A model generated the notes under the pieces. The model was not told where the DNA came from, did not search any database, and saw only the letters and a list, made by a program, of their open reading frames with translations. Made by a program: the position numbers and the translations under genes. This document shows, in pieces, positions 50,843 to 60,223 of a DNA stretch of 64,000 bases (position 1 is the first letter of the stretch; each line of letters starts with the position of its first letter). This stretch comes from JBBAGC01 sp964491265 (GTDB lineage Bacteria; Spirochaetota; UBA4802; UBA5550): NCBI GenBank assembly GCA_964491265.1, contig CAZBFP010000018.1, positions 9,317 to 73,316 of the forward strand, in the 5' to 3' direction.

Positions 50843-51143
50843 GGGGTCTCATTACTACCCACATTTATGCTCCCGGCCCCCAGCCGATTAACCTGACGTG
50901 CTGAATGAACTTATTCCGGCTTCCCCCGGAGGGGGATGAAAAAATTCTGCTCATATTTTTATTTAATTAATGATAGAGTAAAACAAACAAGTCAAAAATA
51001 GCACAAAAAAAAGTTAATTAACCCCCTTCGGGGGTGGCGGGAAATGATTTCCTGGGGGAAAAGAATTCATTCCGCCGGGGGCTTAGCCGAATTAATTGTT
51101 CGTTGAAAGAAGTGGATAGATTCTCTCCCCGGGGTAAAGGGGA
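50843..51143. repeat. GC-rich palindrome cluster
   Basis: TTCTCTCCCCGGGGT occurs twice, at 50833 and 51121. Between them are hairpins built on CCCCCGGAGGGGG (about 50923) and AACCCCCTTCGGGGGT (about 51020). A related TTATTCCGGC plus CCCCCGGAGGGGG unit recurs near 57460. No gene is seen. Confidence 0.6.
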
Positions 51144-52589
51144 TCAGGCTTTCCCTTCCCTTCCAAGTCTGTAGAGAATTATTCCAGCCATCAGCACTCC
51201 TGTGAATATCAGGATTACCGGTATGAATGTATGGGATGCTGCTGCAAATATTACGCTTTCCTTAAGCGTATCACTTACAGGGTCAGTGCCGAAACCGGGC
51301 AGGAACCATGAAGGCTTAAAAGCTGTAATGATTACAGCTGCTGATAGTATTATGAAAATATAGGCCTGATATTTTAAAACCCTCCCTGCAAACCTGGCCC
51401 CCGATTTCCTGTCCGCCCCGGAAAAAAGAATAGTAAAAATGAAAAAGAGTATAACCGCAGGGGTAATATATTTTAAATATTTCCCGTAAGTCATAAAGAG
51501 CATGGCATATTCAGTGATAACTGCCGGGTCCCCTTTTAATGTTACTGGCCCTCCGGAGCTTATCACCCCGTTTGATATGGTCATGTCAACTGATCTGAGC
51601 TTTCCCCTGGCGTATTTTTCAATAAACCATGAATCGGACATGCTGAAAATTTTTGTGATAATCCATGGATTGCTGAGGCCCGGAATGGTGCCTATGCTTT
51701 TAACAAAAACCCCGCTCAGGAGATGTCTCTCAGCACCATCTTCAGTTTTAACTCTCATGCTGATTCTAAGTGGAGGGAGCTTCACAACTCTGAGATTTTC
51801 TATCATACCTGAATCTATATCAAACCTCTGGGTATAGACATTCCCTTCCTGAAGCTGTCTGTCGTGTGACATTAAAAAGTCCAGGTATCTGTTTATAAGA
51901 TTTTTTAATTCAGCGTCTATAAACAGGGTATTTAATCTTTCTGTTAAAACCGGGCTGATTTTGTGAATATCCGCATAGATGGTATTTAAAAATTCATTCT
52001 GTCTCGATTTAAGGATTTTTCCCGCCTCTTTCTCCCTGCTTTTCATATCTTTTTCAGCTTTCTTTAAATCACCTTCTGCAACATCGAGTTCTTTTTCCAG
52101 CAGCCTGACCTGATCTCTCCCGAGTTTCCGGTAATCATCTATCCCCTTAAGTTCACCTTTGAGCTCAGCCAGCTTATTCTTTTTGAAAAGCTCAAATTCA
52201 TCTTTACTTTTGAACTCATCTGAAGATTTAATCCACTTCAGTTTATCAAGCTCGCTGATCTGATTCCTGATCCGGTTATATTCTTCTGTGCGGTAAAAAG
52301 CATTGAAAGAGGCCAGGCTCTCTTCATAATTTTTTTTTATTTTTTCATATTCAGGCTTAAAGGCATTTATACCTGTTCTCTTTTCGATTTCACGTTTAAT
52401 ATCATTTTCAATTTCGAAGTTTTTTGCAGTAATGATCTGCTCAACCAGATTCATCTGCTTTATAATTCCGGTGTAGAACCTGTCAGTGGTAAAAAGCGCA
52501 TGGCTTAGAGTGAGAACAATTAAAACCGGAATAATCAGAAACGCGGTAAAGGACAGAATATAAATCATAAATCCATTTTTCTTTGTCAT
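51144..52589 (-). CDS. membrane protein with long coiled coil, unknown function
   Basis: The 481-residue protein has an N-terminal membrane helix (residues 8-30). A charged coiled-coil stretch follows from about 90 to 205, rich in Lys and Glu (for example LLEKELDVAEGDLKKAEKDM). Next comes a mixed region of about 160 residues, probably periplasmic, and three membrane helices near 365-390, 405-430 and 445-470. It recalls methyl-accepting or mechanosensing scaffolds in topology, but no domain is recognised and no signalling module is present. It is a single gene with no operon partners. Confidence 0.7.
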   Translation of the reverse strand: MTKKNGFMIYILSFTAFLIIPVLIVLTLSHALFTTDRFYTGIIKQMNLVEQIITAKNFEIENDIKREIEKRTGINAFKPEYEKIKKNYEESLASFNAFYRTEEYNRIRNQISELDKLKWIKSSDEFKSKDEFELFKKNKLAELKGELKGIDDYRKLGRDQVRLLEKELDVAEGDLKKAEKDMKSREKEAGKILKSRQNEFLNTIYADIHKISPVLTERLNTLFIDAELKNLINRYLDFLMSHDRQLQEGNVYTQRFDIDSGMIENLRVVKLPPLRISMRVKTEDGAERHLLSGVFVKSIGTIPGLSNPWIITKIFSMSDSWFIEKYARGKLRSVDMTISNGVISSGGPVTLKGDPAVITEYAMLFMTYGKYLKYITPAVILFFIFTILFSGADRKSGARFAGRVLKYQAYIFIILSAAVIITAFKPSWFLPGFGTDPVSDTLKESVIFAAASHTFIPVILIFTGVLMAGIILYRLGREGKA

Positions 52590-52799
52590 AATCTGCTCCG
52601 TAAAAATATTTTCGATTCTATCTCAGTAATTGTTCCTGAAGATATTTTTATAGAAACAGCATTATTATACTAAAAGATATCTTCAAGAATTATTACTGTA
52701 AAATTTCAGATTTTTTTGATTATTCCGGTAAGTTATCTATATTGAAATCAGCAGGAAAATATTTATGCTCCATGAGATTGTATCAAAGGAGGTATAATT

Positions 52800-53090
52800 A
52801 TGAAAGCAGGATTATTACTTAACGGAAGCGGGGCCATTATTTATCTCACTTCTCACAAGGGGATTGTGGATGAACATCTTGTGAGAAAATTTAAGGCAAA
52901 GGGGATCAATAAATTTATGGCTTATGAACTTCCCCTTGAAGAGGTGAAAAAACGGTACGGGATGCACTACGATATTGTTCTTGGCGATCTTAATGAAAGT
53001 GATGATTTGCGTATACTCGATTATGACGGCACAAGAGCTTTCAAAATGTTCTCTTTCAGTGAGATGGGTGAGCCTTTTTATATTGAGTAA
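52800..53090 (+). CDS. small cytoplasmic protein of unknown function
   Basis: The 96-residue protein has no signal peptide or membrane segment. It begins MKAGLLLNGSGAIIYLTSH and includes GINKFMAYELPLEEVKKRYG and DLRILDYDGTRAF. A strong AAAGGAGG Shine-Dalgarno 7 bases before the ATG and normal codon use support a real gene. The last part suggests an alpha-beta fold. I do not recognise the family. Confidence 0.7.
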   Translation: MKAGLLLNGSGAIIYLTSHKGIVDEHLVRKFKAKGINKFMAYELPLEEVKKRYGMHYDIVLGDLNESDDLRILDYDGTRAFKMFSFSEMGEPFYIE

Positions 53091-53126
53091 AGGGGAATAG
53101 CGTATTTTTACTGCTTCTGAAGTATC

Positions 53127-53345
53127 TTAAGATGAGAATTCATCAGCAATAATTTTACGCGCTTTTCCAAAATCAGGACTGTTTATCCAGTGAATTTTCA
53201 ATCCTCTCCTTCTCATACCCTGGTAAACCTGGCGCGAATCGCCTGATATTATTTCTCCTTGAAATTTTTGGGCAAGCTGAACAGCCAGTTTTGTTTTTCC
53301 GCCTGCAGTGGGGCCGCAAATTGTTATAATATTGTATTTATTCAT
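53127..53345 (-). pseudogene. miaA: internally deleted tRNA dimethylallyltransferase (MiaA)
   Basis: The 72-codon frame begins like intact MiaA: the P-loop CGPTAGGKTKLAVQLA (10-25) and EIISGDSRQVYQGM (31-44). It then jumps straight to MRRRGLKIHWINSPDF, which looks like the C-terminal end of the family (the segment after the conserved T-W near residue 270). About 230 central residues, including the tRNA-binding part, are missing, yet the frame is open and has GGAG before the ATG. It cannot modify tRNA. An intact copy may exist elsewhere. Confidence 0.7.
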
Positions 53346-53468
53346 ATTTGAATTACTCCGCTCAAACCTGAAGTAAAAGGATTTTTTAACAATTACTTTT
53401 TGTGAAATATTATCATACTATCTTCCGATAATAATTACAATAACCAGACAATTCATTCCGGAGAAATA

Positions 53469-55475
53469 ATGGGAAATTATATACTGCTTTTATCTTTTAT
53501 ACCTCTTCTGTTATACTACCTTGTATACTACAGGTATTTCTCCTCGGGTAAATCAAAGGTAAAGTTTTTAACAGCTTTTCTTTCAGGTACCGGTTTCGCG
53601 CTTTTTCTCCTGCTCATAAGCGGAGTAATATCAGCGTTTATTTTTAAGAGCAGTCCCATGGTCAGGGCTTTTTTAACTGCAGGGCTTATAGAAAAAGGTG
53701 GAGCCTTAATTATTCTATATATATTATTCAGGGATTATGAAGGGTTTTCTGTAAGGGAGGGGATTATTACAGGGATGTTTTTTGCCCTGGGATTTGCCTG
53801 CGTGGAGAATTTTTTTTACGCTTACGACCAGCCCGGTGTTGTGCTTTACATGAGGATTATATTCTCCGTCCCTCTCCATATAACAACATGCGGTATGGTG
53901 GGCTTTTATCTGGCGATTTCATTTCTATGCAGTTCGAAGCTGAACCGGGTTAACTTTTTTATAAAGGCCCTTGTTATACCCTTATTCTTTCATGCATTAT
54001 TCGATTATCTGCTTTTTAAGGGGGGGAGTGGAGTTTATTTATCAGCACCTGTACTTATAATTGCAGCAGTGTTTCTGGAAATTATGCTGGCCCGATCAGG
54101 GAGTATCTATTCAAAAATTGAACTGGATGTAATGGGGCTCGATTTCGAAGCCTGGAGGCTTAAGGACAGGCAGCCCAGGCATGACAGATGGGTGAAAAGA
54201 TACACAGGAATTTTGAAATCCAGACCAGCCCCATTTTTTGCATGGAATCCCGGCATAATAAAATTTATATTTGTTCTGATAATGATAGGTGCTGCTGTTG
54301 CCGGATTCCCTGTATATAACTATTTCCAGGATCAGCTGGAGAGTATAATATACAGGGAGGAGGCAATCGCAGTATTTATACTCCTCCCCCTGTTTGTTGC
54401 ATTTATGCTCCTCATTTCCGGGGGGGTAAATCCCATGTATTTTGTTAAAAGTCTTTTAAGCCTCCCTGTCATATCCGATGTGGAGCTTACTAGAGGAACA
54501 GTGAGAGAGAGCCTTGTAACAAATGATCTGACTTTGGGGAACTGTTTCCTTCAGACAACAGAACCTCTTGGCTTAAAAAATGAGGTATCACTCCGGTTTA
54601 AAATTTCAAGTCTGGAATCGGGAGCAGTTACAGGGAGGGTGGTATGGGAAAATCACCGGGGGCTCCACGATTCTTTTGGTTCTCTTGTGAGCTTTACTGA
54701 ACCATGTCCCGGATTCTATCGTTTTATAATAAAATATAATATTCTCAGATTATGGAAAGGAGCTGTATTTCTTCTCAGGCTCCCCGGCTTTGATGCGCTA
54801 AAGGGGCTGTTTTATAATCCTCTGGTTTTAACACAGGAGGATATCTATTTTTCAAAAGGAGATATAATTTTCCGGGAGGGTGACAGGGGTGATTGCTTTT
54901 ACATGCTCAAAAAGGGGAGAGTGATTTTTTTTAAGCAGAAGGAGGATGATAATATCATAACAGTAAACACCTCTATCACCGGAGAGGTCTTTGGTGAGCT
55001 GGCTGTTCTGGGGAGTGAGGACAGGAGAAATGCAACTGCTATCTGTGCTGAAGATTCCATTGCTGCAGTTGCCACAAGGGAAAATCTGGAAACCCTTTTA
55101 ATGAATAATACAGAATTTGTTTTTAATCTTCTTACTTCTTTGACAAACAGGGTTATTATTTCGGAGAAGATATTCTTTGAAAATATTAAGGAACTGGAAC
55201 AGAGAAGGGCTGAAAGTGAAAAACTGTCTCACATGACGGTTATGCTTATACTTATGAGTATCGGATTTGATTCACCGCTATTTGCACCTGGCGGCGGCTT
55301 TACAATAAATGCAATGATAGAATCGATTAAAGCCATGGGGGAGGGTGAGCTTACAGAGCTTACACTTCTTCTTGCTCAAAAGCAGGACTCCCTTAAACAG
55401 GGGAATACTTCCGGGGAGGATTTTCTGATTGAGCTTAAAAAGATATTCAATGTAGAGAAAAAAGAAATTGAGTAA
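53469..55475 (+). CDS. PrsW-like membrane protease fused to PilZ-like and cyclic-nucleotide-binding domains
   Basis: The 668-residue protein has an N-terminal eight-helix-like membrane region with PrsW protease landmarks: E75-K76 in GLIEKGGAL, GFACVENFFYAY (E113), PLHITTCGMVGF (H137) and FFHALFDYLLF (H175). Residues 335-410 look like a PilZ domain: R342-GTV-R346, then DLTLGNCFL where NxSxGG is expected, then GRVVWENH. Residues 455-560 are a cNMP domain (FREGDRGDCFYMLKKG, GEVFGELAVLGSEDRRNATA). It probably links c-di-GMP or cyclic nucleotides to intramembrane proteolysis. GGAG precedes the ATG. Confidence 0.78.
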   Translation: MGNYILLLSFIPLLLYYLVYYRYFSSGKSKVKFLTAFLSGTGFALFLLLISGVISAFIFKSSPMVRAFLTAGLIEKGGALIILYILFRDYEGFSVREGIITGMFFALGFACVENFFYAYDQPGVVLYMRIIFSVPLHITTCGMVGFYLAISFLCSSKLNRVNFFIKALVIPLFFHALFDYLLFKGGSGVYLSAPVLIIAAVFLEIMLARSGSIYSKIELDVMGLDFEAWRLKDRQPRHDRWVKRYTGILKSRPAPFFAWNPGIIKFIFVLIMIGAAVAGFPVYNYFQDQLESIIYREEAIAVFILLPLFVAFMLLISGGVNPMYFVKSLLSLPVISDVELTRGTVRESLVTNDLTLGNCFLQTTEPLGLKNEVSLRFKISSLESGAVTGRVVWENHRGLHDSFGSLVSFTEPCPGFYRFIIKYNILRLWKGAVFLLRLPGFDALKGLFYNPLVLTQEDIYFSKGDIIFREGDRGDCFYMLKKGRVIFFKQKEDDNIITVNTSITGEVFGELAVLGSEDRRNATAICAEDSIAAVATRENLETLLMNNTEFVFNLLTSLTNRVIISEKIFFENIKELEQRRAESEKLSHMTVMLILMSIGFDSPLFAPGGGFTINAMIESIKAMGEGELTELTLLLAQKQDSLKQGNTSGEDFLIELKKIFNVEKKEIE

Positions 55476-55480
55476 TAAAA

Positions 55481-55509
55481 AGCAGGCCCCCTGAACCAGG
55501 GAGCCTGCT
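55481..55509. terminator. bidirectional terminator between convergent genes
   Basis: AGCAGGCCCCCTG pairs with CAGGGAGCCTGCT around AAC, with one mismatch. It lies just after the PrsW-fusion stop, preceded by AAAAA and 26 bp from the convergent lipoprotein stop. Confidence 0.75.
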
Positions 55510-55534
55510 ATGCAGTGAGTCTGATGAATTTGTC

Positions 55535-57112
55535 TTATGCTGTTCTGGTTCTGTTTTTTACATATATCCCGAACAGCAGGCCCGCTACAGTAAGAAATGC
55601 TGCAAGTACAAAGAGCCTGTTCCCCGGTTTTGTCTTAAGCAGATATGCTGTAAGATTTGAAGGGTTAATCTTCTTTATATGTATTGATTTGATCTTGATA
55701 TTTGTGTCAAATTCACCCTCTTTCAGGACATCATTGAGCCAGGTGAGGTTCAGTGTAACATCCCCCCCGGGCAGATCCAGGGTACCTTTACCCAGCTTCC
55801 AACCTTTGTTGTGAGCTGGTATCTCTATCTCTGTTGAAGAATAGTAGGATCCCCTGCGTAATGATTCAACTGCAACAATAAAGGAATCGTAATTTCTGGG
55901 GAGATCCAGATCGCCGTGGTTGGTGGCCTGAATTGTTATTTCATAGCTCCCCTTTTCCAGGTTTCTGAATGTATAGCCTATTGTCTGGTTCGCCCAGTAT
56001 GTGTAAGCGTCACTCTTGTCAAAGAACCATCTCCCTTCCATGGATGTATATTCATCACCATTAAAACGTACGTTTGTTACGTTATTAACTTTAGGCTCCT
56101 TCACTTTTTTTACGATTATTTTTTTAATGTTCAGAGCCGCGTTGAATTCACCTTCGCTGTATGCGTCATTTGTCCAGAGGAGGTTAAGACTCTGTCTCCC
56201 CGGATTATCAAGCTTAATAACAGCACTTCCGGAAAAGTATACCTTATCTGAAGCCTTTACAGAAACGGCGGATAAAATCTCCCCTGAAGCTGAATCTTCG
56301 ATATTAAAGGAGAAGCGGTCGTAATTTGCAGGGAGTGTTTCTCTTGCCTTGGCAACTATTGTTACCCTGTACCAGCCCGGCTCAGAATTATCAATATTCA
56401 GGATAAGATTTTCATTACCCCAGTTGGTGTATATGCCGCTCTGGATTCTTCCGCCTGAACCGATTTCTGCTCTTAATCCGGAAATTTTTCCTCTTAGGGC
56501 TGTAATCTGCGCCTTAGCTGAATCTCTGTTTATCAGCCCTGATCTGTAATCAGCCCTGATTTTTTTTATATCATCTCTAAGCTGCTTTATTTGAGCATTA
56601 AGGGCTTTTGCTTTTTCAGCTGAAAAAAGCTCTTTCCTCTGCTCCTGGAACCATCTCCCCTGGGAAGTGTCGATTGTGTAGGAGGCGCCGCCGGTTAATG
56701 AAGCCGGGTCGGAATCGTCTAAATCAGATTCCGGGCCGGTTCCCTCTGTATCAGTATCGAGTGTAACCTCTGTTGTATCTGAATCTGTATCTCCTGTGCC
56801 TGTGCCGTCAGAATCCTGTGATTCTTCCGATCCCAGGAGGTTATCAAGTCCGCTATCCTGCGGAACACCTGTATCCCCTGTCCCTTCAAGATTCTGATCA
56901 GGGAGAGACGAAGCTGTATCTTCATCCGGTGCTGCAACTTCCTGCTCTGTTGTGTCTGCAGCAGGAGCGTCAGATACTTCAATTGAGTCAGGTGTAATCT
57001 CCGGTCCGCCCTGGCCGCTGCTGCTCCCTCCGCCCCCTCCGCATGAGATAACTGAAAATGTTATCATCAATGAGAAGATAACTGTTAATAGTAGTGAAAT
57101 TTTTTTATTCAT
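55535..57112 (-). CDS. lipoprotein with acidic linker, two carbohydrate-binding-like domains and a C-terminal membrane helix
   Basis: The 525-residue protein starts with a lipoprotein signal (lipobox VISC) followed by GGGGGSSSG. An acidic low-complexity linker rich in Asp, Thr and Gly runs to about residue 145. Two beta-sandwich domains follow, each opened by GRWF and containing LPxNYDxFxxxxE (LPANYDRFSFNIE and LPRNYDSFIVAVE) and a paired LxLxWLND or LLWTND strand; they recall calcium-dependent carbohydrate-binding modules. A short coiled coil sits near 165-215. The C-terminus is a membrane helix (LFVLAAFLTVAGLLFGIY) with a basic tail. Lipid and helix anchors together imply an inner-membrane surface protein. 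Ligand unknown. Confidence 0.72.
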   Translation of the reverse strand: MNKKISLLLTVIFSLMITFSVISCGGGGGSSSGQGGPEITPDSIEVSDAPAADTTEQEVAAPDEDTASSLPDQNLEGTGDTGVPQDSGLDNLLGSEESQDSDGTGTGDTDSDTTEVTLDTDTEGTGPESDLDDSDPASLTGGASYTIDTSQGRWFQEQRKELFSAEKAKALNAQIKQLRDDIKKIRADYRSGLINRDSAKAQITALRGKISGLRAEIGSGGRIQSGIYTNWGNENLILNIDNSEPGWYRVTIVAKARETLPANYDRFSFNIEDSASGEILSAVSVKASDKVYFSGSAVIKLDNPGRQSLNLLWTNDAYSEGEFNAALNIKKIIVKKVKEPKVNNVTNVRFNGDEYTSMEGRWFFDKSDAYTYWANQTIGYTFRNLEKGSYEITIQATNHGDLDLPRNYDSFIVAVESLRRGSYYSSTEIEIPAHNKGWKLGKGTLDLPGGDVTLNLTWLNDVLKEGEFDTNIKIKSIHIKKINPSNLTAYLLKTKPGNRLFVLAAFLTVAGLLFGIYVKNRTRTA

Positions 57113-57568
57113 GAATTTCTCCTTGTAAAAATATTATCCAGGTCATATTTAAGTAATTTACTGATATCTCTGTTAAACCGTCAGTTTCCAGTATTTTATG
57201 CGAATGCCGTAAAAACAGCACTTTTGATTAAAATACTGAATGTTTAAAAGAGAAAATAAAATTATTTAAAATATTGTAAATTAATATTCAAATAATTTTG
57301 CAAATCAGCCTGTATAGGCTTTTTATAATATAGTATATTTTTTTGTAAATGACAATTTTTTTTTATTTTTTATTTTTTATTTTGGATTATTCCGGATTTT
57401 TGAGATATTATTGCCTTTTCTTCAGCCCCCCGCGCAGAAGATTAAAAGATTGGCATAATTATTCCGGCGCGACCCCCGGAGGGGGTTAATAATTTTTCAG
57501 AATAAGGAGTTGGAATCCTTTGTTCTAATTAAAATCCGTGAAAAAGAGATCCCCTGAGATTTCAGGAA
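57113..57568. other. spacer with a GC-rich palindrome
   Basis: Most of this is AT-rich with no gene. TTATTCCGGCGCG and CCCCCGGAGGGGG near 57459-57486 repeat the unit seen around 50911-50935. CAGCCCCCCG at 57424 can pair with GCCGGGGGGC near 57769, enclosing the MITE that follows, which suggests the MITE landed inside an older repeat. Confidence 0.5.
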
Positions 57569-57731
57569 GGGGCTGTCTCAAAAGTCAGATTTTCGGGGAT
57601 TTGTCATTCCGGTTTTGCAACTTCAATTATTGCAAATACCGGAATCTCCTGATTAAATCAGGCCTAAGAGATACCGGCATTACGCTACGCTACAGCCGGT
57701 ATGACAAGGAAATTACTTTTTGGACAGCCCC
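57569..57731 (-). mobile_element. MITE family 1, second intact copy (163 bp)
   Basis: This is the reverse complement of 17928-18090 with a single substitution in one terminal repeat. Ends are GGGGCTGTCTCAAAAGT and, in complement, GGGGCTGTCCAAAAAGT. Flanking bases AGGAA and CGGCT show no clear target duplication. Confidence 0.9.
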
Positions 57732-57861
57732 CGGCTGTAAAAATATATGAAAAGAATAAAAATTTATAGCCGGGGGGCCAGAAACGGGGAGAATAGAGTA
57801 CTTTGGACTATATAAATCAGCACTGCTTTTATAATTTTTTTATAAATATAAAGAGGAAAAA

Positions 57862-58980
57862 ATGAACGAACCCTGGATTATTTCTGCTATAATTTTAACA
57901 GTGTGTCTCCTTGTTGTACCTTCAATAGCTTTTGCATATATTAATTACCAGAAGCTGAAAAAAATTGATGAGGGGAGAAATAATGAGCTTCTCCTGAATC
58001 TGGTGACCTCACTTAAACAGGACATTTCAGATACATCACACAAGAGCCGCATGGAATTTCAGCAGAAGCTCGATTCAATAACCTCCTACCTGAGCAGAAG
58101 TCAGCAGGAGAGTTCTCAGACCCTGCAGAACCAGTTTCGTCATTCCATGGAGATTATTAAAGAGGTTACAGAAAGGCTTGGAAAAATTGATGAAACTAAC
58201 AGGCAGGTACTCGATTTTTCGAAACAGATGCAGAGTCTGGAAAATATTCTGAAAAATCCGAAACAGAGGGGTATTTTAGGGGAGTATTTTCTTGAAACAC
58301 TTCTGGGGAATGTTCTTCAGCCCAATCAGTATAAAATGCAGTACAGGTTTTCCAGTGGAGAAATAGTTGATGCAGCAATATTCTACAGGGATAAAATAAT
58401 TCCTGTAGATGCAAAGTTTTCTCTGGAGAAGTATAACCGTTTGATGGAGGAGCAGGATTCCGCTTTAAGGGCTCAGATAGAAAAGGAGTTTAAGGCGGAC
58501 TTGAAAAGCAGGATTGATGAAACTTCAAAGTATATAAAGCCGTCAGAGGATACAACAGATTTTGCTTTTATGTTTATTCCGGCTGAGGGTGTTTACTATA
58601 ATCTGCTTATATATAATGTGGGCACAGTTAATGTTAATACTCAGGACCTTGTTGAATACGCATTCGGTAAGCATGTTATAATAGTATCACCCACATCTTT
58701 TTACGCCTATCTGGAAACAGTTCTGCAGGGTCTCAAGCAGCAGAAGGTGGAGGATAATATTAAGGTTATAATAACCAGAATTAAAGAATTGAGCCGCCAT
58801 CTTAACGGATACGAAGAATATATGGACAGGCTTGGTAAAAATCTTTCCACAACAGTTAACAGTTATAATAGTGCTGCTAAGGAGTTTAAGAAGATTGACA
58901 AGGATATTGTCAGGCTCACAGAAGGTGAGTCCGGTGGGGGCTATGATACCATGCTTATAGATAAGCCTTCTGAGGATTAA
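57862..58980 (+). CDS. rmuC: RmuC-family DNA recombination protein
   Basis: The 372-residue protein has one N-terminal membrane helix (IISAIILTVCLLVVPSIAFA), a coiled coil to about residue 130, then the RmuC nuclease-like domain: RGILGEYFLETLLGNVL, the active-site strand IIPVDAKFSLEKYNRLM and FAFMFIPAEGVYYNLL. RmuC limits DNA inversions and is thought to cleave structures at inverted repeats. That is of interest in a genome so rich in palindromic elements, though no link is shown. GAGG precedes the ATG. Confidence 0.9.
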   Translation: MNEPWIISAIILTVCLLVVPSIAFAYINYQKLKKIDEGRNNELLLNLVTSLKQDISDTSHKSRMEFQQKLDSITSYLSRSQQESSQTLQNQFRHSMEIIKEVTERLGKIDETNRQVLDFSKQMQSLENILKNPKQRGILGEYFLETLLGNVLQPNQYKMQYRFSSGEIVDAAIFYRDKIIPVDAKFSLEKYNRLMEEQDSALRAQIEKEFKADLKSRIDETSKYIKPSEDTTDFAFMFIPAEGVYYNLLIYNVGTVNVNTQDLVEYAFGKHVIIVSPTSFYAYLETVLQGLKQQKVEDNIKVIITRIKELSRHLNGYEEYMDRLGKNLSTTVNSYNSAAKEFKKIDKDIVRLTEGESGGGYDTMLIDKPSED

Positions 58981-59025
58981 TCAGAAGGCTTACGGGTCAG
59001 GTTTAAAGTTGAAAATGAGTTTCGG

Positions 59026-60045
59026 CTACAACTCCATGTTTATTACTTTTCTTTCTTTAATATATCCTTTAAGCATTATATCAATAAAAACATCCAGTTC
59101 CTCAAGCGAGCATTCACTGGCATGCTGTTCCAGGTTGTCAGGTTTCCATTCATTTGCCATTCTTTCCCATGTTGCTTTTCGCGGCTCCATGGGGCATTCA
59201 ACCGAATCTATGCCGAAGAGTGTTACACCTCTCAATATAAAGGGGAAAACGTTTGCCTCAAAATTCATCCCTGCTGCATTTCCGCAGGTTGTAACTGCTC
59301 CTGCATAAGCAGTCTGTCTTATTACTGTTGAAAGAACATTCCCCCCTATTGTGTCTATAGCGCCAGCCCAGAGAGTTTTCAGCATAGGTTTCCCCGTTTC
59401 ATCATTGACCTCCTCCCTGGGAATAACCTCCTTAGCTCCAATACTCTTTAAAAAAGCCTCATCTTCAGGGAACTCCTTTTCCGGGTCAGCATGTATCCCT
59501 GTAACTGCAACAACATGGTAACCTGCTTTTGCGAGAAAACTTACAGCATGGCTCCCCACTCCGCCACGGGCTCCTGTAACAAGAATTTTGCCGCTTTCAG
59601 GCTTTATCTCTCCATACTCGATGAGTTTATAAACTGATAATGCAGCAGTAAATCCTGCAGTGCCGAAAATCATGGCTTCTCTCAGGGTAAGATTTTCAGG
59701 TTTTTTAATTATCCATGCTTCAGGAACCCTTATATACTCAGAAAATCCGCCGGAAGTGTTCATCCCGAAATCGTAGCCGGTTATTATTACTTCATCCCCC
59801 TTCTTGAAGCCTGGACTGCTGCTTTCTACAACATTTCCTGACGCGTCAATACCCGGAGTATGGGGATATTTTTTTGTTACACCCCTGTTCCCTGTGGCGG
59901 AAAGGGCATCTTTATAATTTAATGAAGAGTATTTTACCTTTATCAGCACATCCCCCTGGGGAAGATCTGAAATATCCCGTTCTTCAATATTCCGGCTGAA
60001 ACGCCTTTCATCGATTTCTTTCACAACCATCGCTTTAAATTTCAT
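59026..60045 (-). CDS. YhdH/AcuI-type NADPH quinone or acrylyl-CoA reductase
   Basis: The start at 60045 (GGAGGG upstream) gives 339 residues; four codons further up are dropped. It is a medium-chain dehydrogenase without the structural zinc site. It has KVKYSSLNYKDALSATG, HTPGIDASGNVVES, FGTAGFTAALSVYKL and the nucleotide fold VTGARGGVGSHAVSFLAKAG. These match the YhdH/YhfP subgroup, some of which reduce acryloyl-CoA with NADPH. The gene is alone and convergent with rmuC. Confidence 0.9.
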   Translation of the reverse strand: MKFKAMVVKEIDERRFSRNIEERDISDLPQGDVLIKVKYSSLNYKDALSATGNRGVTKKYPHTPGIDASGNVVESSSPGFKKGDEVIITGYDFGMNTSGGFSEYIRVPEAWIIKKPENLTLREAMIFGTAGFTAALSVYKLIEYGEIKPESGKILVTGARGGVGSHAVSFLAKAGYHVVAVTGIHADPEKEFPEDEAFLKSIGAKEVIPREEVNDETGKPMLKTLWAGAIDTIGGNVLSTVIRQTAYAGAVTTCGNAAGMNFEANVFPFILRGVTLFGIDSVECPMEPRKATWERMANEWKPDNLEQHASECSLEELDVFIDIMLKGYIKERKVINMEL

Positions 60046-60223
60046 TTCACCCTCCATAGGTAATTATGCTTTTAAAAGGGGTTCGAAGGTATTTCACTTT
60101 AATGCAGGATATAATTCATGCTGAAATAACCCCATTATAGTAAACAAAACAGATAAAATGATAGTAAAAAAATATTTTTAAAGAGTCAAGGTGTTTTTTA
60201 TCCTTTTTGGAATAGAGGTTATG

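Noticed and set aside
53127..53345. Complete small P-loop protein
   Set aside because: Both halves match separate ends of MiaA, so a deletion derivative is the simpler explanation.
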